This document shows positions 6,859 to 12,249 of a DNA stretch of 12,249 nt, in pieces. Made by a program: the position numbers and the translations under genes. Within the stretch, counting starts at the first letter, position 1, and every line of letters starts with the position of its first letter. The notes under the pieces were generated by a model. It was not told the DNA's origin and searched no databases. It worked only from the letters and a program-made list of their open reading frames with translations. The stretch spans positions 1-12,249 of the forward strand of contig JASKJZ010000034.1 of NCBI GenBank assembly GCA_030154385.1, in the 5' to 3' direction. The DNA is from Clostridiales bacterium. Lineage in GTDB: Bacteria; Bacillota_A; Clostridia; Lachnospirales; Lachnospiraceae.

Positions 6859-9711
6859 ATGACTATGGCTGAAAAGAAGAATTATATACAAATTCGGGGA
6901 GCAAAAGAGCACAACCTGAAAAATATATCATTAAAAATACCAAGAGATGAGTTTGTCGTTTTAACTGGACTAAGTGGTTCTGGAAAATCTTCTCTTGCGT
7001 TTGATACGATTTATGCGGAAGGACAACGGCGCTACATGGAGTCTTTGTCTTCTTATGCGAGACAATTTTTAGGACAGATGGAAAAACCAAATGTTGAGAG
7101 CATAGAGGGTCTGTCCCCTGCTATATCAATCGATCAAAAATCGACAAATCGTAATCCTCGTTCTACGGTTGGAACGGTAACGGAAATTTACGATTATTTT
7201 CGTTTGCTGTATGCCCGTATTGGCATACCGCACTGTCCAAGCTGCGGGAAAGAAATCAAAAAACAGACCGTTGATCAGATGGTCGATGAAATTATGAAGC
7301 TTCCAGACCGTACCAAGCTGCAGGTGATGGCACCTGTGGTACGTGGCAGAAAGGGCGAGCATGCAAAGATTTTTTCGAATGCGAAGAAGAGTGGATATGT
7401 TCGTGTGCGTGTGGATGGAAATTTATATGAACTTGCGGAAGAGATCAAGTTGGACAAGAACAAAAAGCATACCATCGAGATCATCATTGACCGTCTGGCC
7501 GTAAGGGATGGCATACAAAAGCGACTTTCGGACTCCATCGAGAGTGCGCTAAAGCTATCGGATGGGCTTTTGGTGGTAGACGTTATTGATGGGACACCGC
7601 TTAATTTTAGTCAGAGTTTTTCCTGCCCTGATTGTGGGATCAGCATTGATGAAATTGAGCCTCGGAACTTTTCCTTTAACAACCCATTTGGTGCCTGCCC
7701 AGAATGTCATGGAATTGGTGTAAAAATGGAGTTTGATGAGGAACTTATTATACCAGATAAAAAGCTTAGCATCAATGAGGGGGCAATTGCTGCAACGGGC
7801 TGGCAATCGGCAACCGATCCTTCTAGCTATACGGGATCGATACTAGCTGCCCTTGCTAGGGAATATAAATTTAGCCTTGATACCCCTTATGGTAAGCTGC
7901 CGCAAAAGATTCGGGATATGATGTGGAATGGCTTTGATAAGAGCATTAAGGTTTATTATAAAGGAATGCGGGGTGAGGGTATTTATGACATTCAGTTCGA
8001 AGGTCTGCTTCGCAATTTAGAGCGGCGTTACCGTGAGACGGGCTCTGACACAATCAAGCAAGAATACGAGACCTTTATGCGCGTGACACCTTGTAAAGCG
8101 TGCGGCGGAAGACGTTTAAAGCCCGAGGCGCTTGCGGTTACGATTGGAAATCGCAATATTTCGGAAATTACCGATTTATCGATTGCCGACCTTGCGGATT
8201 TTATGAACCATGTTGACCTTACGGAGCGTCAGCGTACGATTGGTGAATTGGTGCTAAAGGAAATACATTCTCGTATTGGCTTTTTAATGGATGTAGGGCT
8301 GGATTATCTATCGTTATCCCGCTCTGCTGGTTCTTTGTCAGGAGGAGAAGCACAGCGAATTCGTCTTGCGACGCAGATCGGCTCCGGACTTGTCGGGGTG
8401 GCATATATTTTGGACGAGCCAAGTATTGGACTTCATCAAAGGGACAATGATAAGCTGCTAAAAACACTCAAGCATCTTCGTGATCTTGGAAATACGCTGA
8501 TTGTGGTGGAGCATGATGAGGATACAATGCTTGCCGCAGATCACATCGTAGACATTGGTCCAGGAGCTGGAGAGCATGGCGGCGAGGTCATTGCAGAAGG
8601 CACAGCACAAGAAATTATGGACAATGAAAATTCAATCACAGGTGCTTATCTAAGTGGTCGTATCAAAATTGATGTACCAAAGGAGCGGAAGCAGCCAACG
8701 GGTTTTCTTACCATCCGCGGTGCCAGAGAAAACAATTTAAAAAATGTAGATGTAAAGATTCCGCTTGGTATTATGACTTGCATCACCGGAGTTTCTGGTT
8801 CCGGAAAGAGCTCTTTGATCAATGAAATTTTGAATAAGCGTCTTTCAAGAGAACTAAACCGAGCACGTGTGATACCTGGGCTTCATGATAGCATTGAGGG
8901 CATTGGCCAGCTAGATAAGGTAATTGATATCGATCAATCTCCAATTGGCCGTACACCTCGTTCCAATCCTGCTACTTATACGGGCGTATTTGATATGATA
9001 CGAGATCTGTTTGCTACAACTCCAGACGCGAAGGCTATGGGTTATAAAAAGGGGCGCTTTAGCTTTAACGTAAAGGGTGGACGATGTGAAGCCTGCTCGG
9101 GCGATGGTATCATTAAAATCGAGATGAACTTTCTTCCTGACATTTACGTACCTTGCGAGGTATGTGGCGGTAAGCGCTACAACCGCGAAACACTGGAAGT
9201 CAAATACAAGGGTAAAAGTATTTATGACATTTTGGATATGACCGTTGAAGAGGCACTTACTTTCTTTGAAAACATGCCTTCTATTCGACGAAAGATCGAG
9301 ACCTTGCATGATGTAGGATTGTCGTATATTCGCTTGGGACAGCCCTCCACAACGCTATCTGGAGGAGAAGCGCAGCGTATCAAGCTGGCAACTGAGCTTA
9401 GTAAGCGAAGCACCGGAAAAACCATTTATATATTGGATGAACCAACAACGGGCCTTCATTTTGCGGACGTTCACAAACTAATTGAAATCCTCCACCGACT
9501 TTCGGAAGGCGGTAATTCAGTCGTCGTAATTGAGCATAACCTGGACGTGATTAAGACCGCAGACTATATTATCGACATGGGGCCAGAAGGCGGTGACAAG
9601 GGCGGTACGGTAATTGCTGAAGGAACACCAGAACAAGTTTCAACGATACCAGCTTCTTATACAGGACAGTACATCAAAAAAATGCTGGAGCGAGAAGAGA
9701 ACGAACGATAA
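6859..9711 (+). CDS. uvrA: Excinuclease ABC subunit A (UvrA)
   Basis: UvrA is the dimeric damage-recognition ATPase of nucleotide excision repair that loads UvrB. The 950-residue protein carries two ABC modules: Walker A GLSGSGKS (37-44) and GVSGSGKS (644-651), signatures SGGEAQR (494-500 and 834-840), and two Walker B regions ([24 protein letters not shown]). Zinc-binding cysteine pairs are visible at C256/C259 with C280/C283 and at C743/C746 with C766/C769; further CxxC pairs occur at 126/129 and 412/415. Length agrees with the family (about 940-950). The start is uncertain: the ribosome site is weak (AGAAAG, 6848-6853). It fits ATG 6859 at 5 nt; ATG 6865 gives the family-typical [13 protein letters not shown], and a GTG exists at 6853. 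The gene lies 61 nt after uvrB, with no terminator between. Confidence 0.97.
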   Translation: MTMAEKKNYIQIRGAKEHNLKNISLKIPRDEFVVLTGLSGSGKSSLAFDTIYAEGQRRYMESLSSYARQFLGQMEKPNVESIEGLSPAISIDQKSTNRNPRSTVGTVTEIYDYFRLLYARIGIPHCPSCGKEIKKQTVDQMVDEIMKLPDRTKLQVMAPVVRGRKGEHAKIFSNAKKSGYVRVRVDGNLYELAEEIKLDKNKKHTIEIIIDRLAVRDGIQKRLSDSIESALKLSDGLLVVDVIDGTPLNFSQSFSCPDCGISIDEIEPRNFSFNNPFGACPECHGIGVKMEFDEELIIPDKKLSINEGAIAATGWQSATDPSSYTGSILAALAREYKFSLDTPYGKLPQKIRDMMWNGFDKSIKVYYKGMRGEGIYDIQFEGLLRNLERRYRETGSDTIKQEYETFMRVTPCKACGGRRLKPEALAVTIGNRNISEITDLSIADLADFMNHVDLTERQRTIGELVLKEIHSRIGFLMDVGLDYLSLSRSAGSLSGGEAQRIRLATQIGSGLVGVAYILDEPSIGLHQRDNDKLLKTLKHLRDLGNTLIVVEHDEDTMLAADHIVDIGPGAGEHGGEVIAEGTAQEIMDNENSITGAYLSGRIKIDVPKERKQPTGFLTIRGARENNLKNVDVKIPLGIMTCITGVSGSGKSSLINEILNKRLSRELNRARVIPGLHDSIEGIGQLDKVIDIDQSPIGRTPRSNPATYTGVFDMIRDLFATTPDAKAMGYKKGRFSFNVKGGRCEACSGDGIIKIEMNFLPDIYVPCEVCGGKRYNRETLEVKYKGKSIYDILDMTVEEALTFFENMPSIRRKIETLHDVGLSYIRLGQPSTTLSGGEAQRIKLATELSKRSTGKTIYILDEPTTGLHFADVHKLIEILHRLSEGGNSVVVIEHNLDVIKTADYIIDMGPEGGDKGGTVIAEGTPEQVSTIPASYTGQYIKKMLEREENER

Positions 9712-9738
9712 ATTTGAACAAAAGAATTGAGGAGAAGG

Positions 9739-10323
9739 ATGAGTCATCATTTTTTTGCGATGATGTCGCGTATGAAATATATTGAGCGATGGGCACTTAT
9801 GCGAAATGCAGAACGAGAAAATATCAGTGAACATTCGATGGAAGTTGCAATGATTGCCCATGCCCTAACGGTCATTAGCAATGTCCGTCTTGGCAACCAA
9901 TACAATGCCGAGCGGGCAGCGCTCATTGGCTTATACCACGACTGTACCGAGATAATTACCGGAGACATGCCAACCCCTGTTAAGTACTATAGTGATGATC
10001 TAAAGACCGCCTTTCGCGAGGTTGAAAAATCCGCAAAGGATAAGCTATTATCCATGCTTCCAGAGGATCTACGTGTATATTATGAGGGTTTGTTTTATAA
10101 GGAACCAGAGGAGGCATATCTTTGGCGTATTGTGAAGGCGGCCGACAAGCTTTCCGCCCTAATTAAGTGCATAGAAGAGGAAAAGGCTGGAAATGCAGAG
10201 TTTAAAAGTGCTTATCGGACGTTATATAAGAGTATTGTTGAAATGGGATTACAAGAGGTTACTATTTTTATAGAAGAGTTTCTGCCCTCCTATGAGCTCA
10301 CTTTGGATGAATTAAATGGATGA
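9739..10323 (+). CDS. yfbR: YfbR-type HD-domain 5'-deoxynucleotidase
   Basis: The 194-residue protein closely resembles E. coli YfbR, an HD-superfamily metal-dependent phosphatase that converts deoxyribonucleoside 5'-monophosphates to deoxynucleosides in the cytoplasm. Shared segments include SHHFFAMMSRMK, ERWALMRN, ENISEHSMEVAMIAHAL, YHDCTEIITGDMPTPVKYY and a C-terminal FLPSYELTLDEL. The metal and catalytic residues of YfbR appear conserved: H32, H67-D68, E71, D76 and D136, plus R17-W18 in the nucleotide-binding loop. ATG 9739 is preferred, following GAGGAG (9729-9734) by 4 nt; an in-frame TTG at 9727 lacks a comparable site. The gap from uvrA is 27 nt with no terminator, so it is probably transcribed with uvrBA. 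Identity to YfbR is confident; substrate preference in this organism is inferred. Confidence 0.88.
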   Translation: MSHHFFAMMSRMKYIERWALMRNAERENISEHSMEVAMIAHALTVISNVRLGNQYNAERAALIGLYHDCTEIITGDMPTPVKYYSDDLKTAFREVEKSAKDKLLSMLPEDLRVYYEGLFYKEPEEAYLWRIVKAADKLSALIKCIEEEKAGNAEFKSAYRTLYKSIVEMGLQEVTIFIEEFLPSYELTLDELNG

Positions 10324-10357
10324 GTTAAATGGAACAGAAGTATTGCTTTGATACTAT

Positions 10358-10409
10358 TTCACAAAGGGGAACGCAAAAAAAATGTGAATTTCTCCACGCA
10401 TTCCCTTTG
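10358..10409 (+). repeat. Inverted repeat upstream of guaA, overlapping its -35
   Basis: CAAAGGGGAACGC (10362-10374) can pair with GCATTCCCTTTG (10398-10409), with one bulged G and one C-A mismatch, around a 23-nt loop. An alternative helix, TTCACA (10358-10363) with TGTGAA (10383-10388), competes because it shares bases 10362-10363. The right arm covers the first three bases of the guaA -35. It could be a weak terminator for the uvrBA-yfbR transcript, although only TTT follows the stem, or a DNA operator. The function is unknown. Confidence 0.45.
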
Positions 10410-10435
10410 ACAAATTGGGACAGAATGCATATCAT
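10407..10435 (+). promoter_or_regulatory. Sigma-A promoter of guaA
   Basis: A perfect TTGACA (10407-10412) is followed at 17-nt spacing by TATCAT (10430-10435). The predicted start is near 10442, giving a leader of about 36 nt before the GTG start. That is too short for a purine riboswitch, and none of the purine-aptamer motifs is visible. The match quality makes this the best promoter in the window. Confidence 0.8.
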
Positions 10436-10477
10436 AGAAGCAGTGTAGAAAATAGAAGAATAATGGAGGATACCCGC

Positions 10478-12019
10478 GTGAAAAAAGAATTTGTGATCGT
10501 TCTTGATTTTGGAGGGCAATACAATCAGTTAATCGCCAGAAGAGTCAGGGAATGCAATGTCTATTGTGAAGTTCATCCGTATACCATAAGTCTTGAGGCC
10601 ATTAAAGAGATGAATCCAAAAGGAATTATCTTTACAGGAGGCCCAAACAGTGTGTATGGAGAGACTTCCCCTCGTTGCAGCAAGGAGATTTTTGAATTAG
10701 GCATTCCAATTCTTGGAATTTGCTATGGTTCTCAATTAATGTCCTACCTTTTAGATGGAAGTGTAGCGACTGCTCCCGTTAGCGAATACGGAAAAACCGA
10801 GGTTACGGTAGACACCTCCTCTAAACTTTTTGAAGGGGTATCAGAAAAAACCATCTGTTGGATGAGTCATACGGATTATATTGAAAAAGCACCTGAAAAC
10901 TTTAATGTTACGGCTCATACCCCAGTATGTCCGGTTGCGGCGATGGAATGGGTAGATCAAAATCTGTATGCTGTTCAGTTCCATCCAGAGGTTATGCATA
11001 CGGTGGAAGGTATGAAAATGCTTTCTAATTTTGTATACAAAATCTGTGGATGCAGTGGTGATTGGCGGATGGATTCTTTTGTGGAAAAAACCATCGAGGA
11101 GATTCGTGCTCGTGTGGGAAATGGAAAGGCACTTTGTGCTCTTTCTGGCGGGGTAGACTCTTCTGTCGCTGCTGTTCTTTTATCAAAAGCAATCGGAAAG
11201 CAATTGACCTGTGTATTTGTTGATCATGGTCTTTTACGTAAGAACGAGGGTGACGAAGTAGAGGCAGTCTTTGGTCCAGAGGGTGCCTATGATCTTAATT
11301 TTATTCGCGTCAATGCGCAAGAGCGCTTTTATAAAAAGCTTGCAGGTGTAGAAGAACCAGAAAAGAAACGTAAAATCATCGGCGAAGAATTTATTCGTGT
11401 ATTCGAAGAAGAAGCTAAGAAAATTGGAGCGGTCGATTTCTTGGTGCAAGGAACCATTTATCCTGATGTCATCGAAAGCGGACTTGGCGATTCGGCCGTT
11501 ATCAAATCTCACCATAATGTAGGCGGCTTGCCAGACTGCGTTGATTTCAAGGAGATTGTTGAACCTCTACGTCTTCTGTTTAAGGATGAAGTAAGAAAGG
11601 CTGGTCTTGAGCTTGGTATCCCAGAACACTTGGTATTCCGTCAGCCATTCCCAGGTCCAGGACTTGGTATCCGTATCATCGGAGATGTAACTCCTGAAAA
11701 GGTTCGTATTGTTCAGGATGCTGACTATATTTACCGCGAAGAAATTGCAAAGGCAGGAGTGGATAAGGGACTTGGACAGTATTTTGCTGCTCTTACTAAT
11801 ATGAGAAGCGTTGGTGTTATGGGAGATGAACGTACCTATGACTATGCGATTGCGCTACGCGCGGTAAACACCAGTGACTTTATGACTGCAGAGAGCGCAG
11901 AACTGCCTTGGGAAGTCCTTGGAACGGTAACAAGCCGTATTGTAAACGAAGTGAAAGGGGTTAACCGCGTAATGTATGATTGCACGGGTAAACCACCAGC
12001 AACGATTGAGTTTGAATAA
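10478..12019 (+). CDS. guaA: GMP synthase (glutamine-hydrolysing), GuaA
   Basis: GuaA converts XMP to GMP using ATP and ammonia released from glutamine, the last step of de novo GMP synthesis in the cytoplasm. From GTG 10478 it has 513 residues, as in Bacillus. The N-terminal class I glutamine amidotransferase domain (about 1-195) has nucleophile C82 in GICYG and H169/E171 in QFHPE. The ATP-pyrophosphatase domain begins near 200 with P-loop SGGVDSS (223-229). The C-terminal dimerisation domain contains [18 protein letters not shown] and the terminal [13 protein letters not shown] 10478 is chosen because GGAGGA (10465-10470) lies 7 nt upstream; in-frame ATGs at 10463 and 10415 give N-terminal extensions. 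The one at 10463 overlaps this Shine-Dalgarno, and the one at 10415 lies upstream of the predicted transcription start. It has its own promoter and terminator, so it is likely monocistronic. Confidence 0.98.
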   Translation: MKKEFVIVLDFGGQYNQLIARRVRECNVYCEVHPYTISLEAIKEMNPKGIIFTGGPNSVYGETSPRCSKEIFELGIPILGICYGSQLMSYLLDGSVATAPVSEYGKTEVTVDTSSKLFEGVSEKTICWMSHTDYIEKAPENFNVTAHTPVCPVAAMEWVDQNLYAVQFHPEVMHTVEGMKMLSNFVYKICGCSGDWRMDSFVEKTIEEIRARVGNGKALCALSGGVDSSVAAVLLSKAIGKQLTCVFVDHGLLRKNEGDEVEAVFGPEGAYDLNFIRVNAQERFYKKLAGVEEPEKKRKIIGEEFIRVFEEEAKKIGAVDFLVQGTIYPDVIESGLGDSAVIKSHHNVGGLPDCVDFKEIVEPLRLLFKDEVRKAGLELGIPEHLVFRQPFPGPGLGIRIIGDVTPEKVRIVQDADYIYREEIAKAGVDKGLGQYFAALTNMRSVGVMGDERTYDYAIALRAVNTSDFMTAESAELPWEVLGTVTSRIVNEVKGVNRVMYDCTGKPPATIEFE

Positions 12020-12025
12020 TTTTTT

Positions 12026-12069
12026 AAAGCTCGCAAACCTAGAGAAATCAAGGGTTGCGGGCTTTTTTT
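12026..12069 (+). terminator. Rho-independent terminator of guaA
   Basis: AAAGCTCGCAAACCT (12026-12040) pairs with AGGGTTGCGGGCTTT (12051-12065) around a 10-nt loop. There are 15 positions with one G-U wobble and one A-G mismatch, followed by a seven-T run (12063-12069). It starts 6 nt after the guaA stop codon. Confidence 0.92.
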
Positions 12070-12169
12070 ATGCCCTTTTGGCATTAAATCGGCATTATCT
12101 AGGGGCTATTGGATAATATCAATTTAATATCAGAACCAGAATCAAGGTAGAATCATTGAAATAGACATA
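12070..12169. other. AT-rich spacer after guaA, no gene seen
   Basis: About 100 bp without a credible coding frame. It holds a small perfect hairpin (ATGCC, 12070-12074, with GGCAT, 12080-12084) next to the guaA terminator, a 7-bp direct repeat GGCATTA (12080-12086 and 12091-12097), and repeated AATATCA motifs near 12116-12132. None has an assignable function. Confidence 0.5.
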
Positions 12170-12249
12170 TTAAATATGCCACTTTAACTTCCATTCAATG
12201 TAATCTTCTTTTGAGATTTCTCCAGACGTGTAGGCACGTTTCTTATCTT
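12170..12249 (-). CDS. C-terminal end of an unidentified protein (5' part outside window)
   Basis: On the minus strand a frame enters from the window edge and runs for 25 codons to TAA at 12172-12170. The residues, DKKRAYTSGEISKEDYIEWK then LKWHI, are protein-like: an amphipathic, charged segment with a SGEIS-KEDYIEWK turn-helix pattern, rather than random translation of AT-rich DNA. I do not recognise the family. It points towards guaA and is separated from it by the AT-rich spacer. The other minus-strand frames stop within 2-22 codons of the edge. Too little is visible to assign a function. Confidence 0.45.
   Translation of the reverse strand, partial: DKKRAYTSGEISKEDYIEWKLKWHI

Noticed and set aside
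8911..9309. 132-codon open frame on the minus strand inside uvrA
   Set aside because: It lies wholly antisense to a perfectly conserved part of uvrA, has no ribosome site and gives a composition unlike a real protein. The same applies to the other antisense frames in ftsE, uvrB, uvrA and guaA.
9712..9738. Possible second LexA site before yfbR (TTTGAACAAAAG)
   Set aside because: Only one half-site (GAAC) is present; no GTTC/GTTT half lies at the right 4-nt spacing.
10339..10355. Small hairpin AGTAT...ATACT after yfbR as its terminator
   Set aside because: A five-pair AT-rich stem with no following T tract cannot be a convincing intrinsic terminator.
10360..10380. Possible PurR box before guaA (AAAGGGGAACGCA)
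   Set aside because: Only about 7 of 13 positions fit the Bacillus PurBox, and the required CCGAAC core is absent.
10436..10477. Guanine or other purine riboswitch in the guaA leader
   Set aside because: The predicted leader is about 36 nt, too short for the aptamer, and none of its conserved loop sequences is present upstream either.
1..12249. Search for a novel defence, mobile or biosynthetic system
   Set aside because: All complete genes belong to known core families (FtsEX, M23, S41, UvrAB, YfbR, GuaA). No CRISPR repeats, transposase, terminal inverted repeats, toxin-antitoxin pair or RNA gene is visible. The only unexplained coding signal is the truncated minus-strand frame at the right edge.

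Overview
The window looks like chromosomal DNA from a low-GC, Gram-positive Clostridia-type bacterium, most likely Lachnospiraceae or a relative. This is inferred from protein character, AT-leaning codon use, purine-rich Shine-Dalgarno sites, a Firmicutes-type LexA box and gene order; the species cannot be named. The order ftsE-ftsX-(hydrolase)-S41 protease-uvrB-uvrA resembles the ftsE-ftsX-ctpB...uvrB-uvrA neighbourhood known from Bacillus, so this is mostly conserved core genome. All complete genes are on the + strand.

Region 1 (1-4745) is an envelope and division cluster. The 3' part of a PucR/CdaR-type regulator is followed at 18-28 nt gaps, or a short overlap, by ftsE, ftsX, a secreted coiled-coil M23 peptidoglycan hydrolase and a membrane-anchored S41 protease, closed by a strong intrinsic terminator. 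FtsE (ATPase) and FtsX (membrane protein) probably gate the extracellular coiled-coil hydrolase. The S41 protease may process envelope proteins, possibly including that hydrolase, or act in sporulation signalling like CtpB.

Region 2 (4744-10323) is a DNA-repair operon: uvrB, uvrA and a YfbR-type HD 5'-deoxynucleotidase. A near-consensus LexA (SOS) box lies inside the predicted uvrB promoter. The uvrB-uvrA gap holds four 11-bp tandem repeats that create two TATAAT hexamers and may form a second promoter for uvrA-yfbR.

Region 3 (10324-12069) is guaA (GMP synthase) with its own TTGACA-N17-TATCAT promoter, a GTG start and a clear terminator. An inverted repeat precedes the promoter and overlaps its -35. 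After guaA lie about 100 bp of AT-rich DNA with no gene seen, then the C-terminal end of an unidentified minus-strand reading frame running off the window.

I found no CRISPR array, insertion sequence, tRNA/rRNA gene or novel multi-gene defence system. The points most worth following up are the SOS box, the uvrB-uvrA tandem repeat, the nucleotidase in the repair operon, and the pairing of FtsEX with a catalytically complete M23 enzyme next to an S41 protease.
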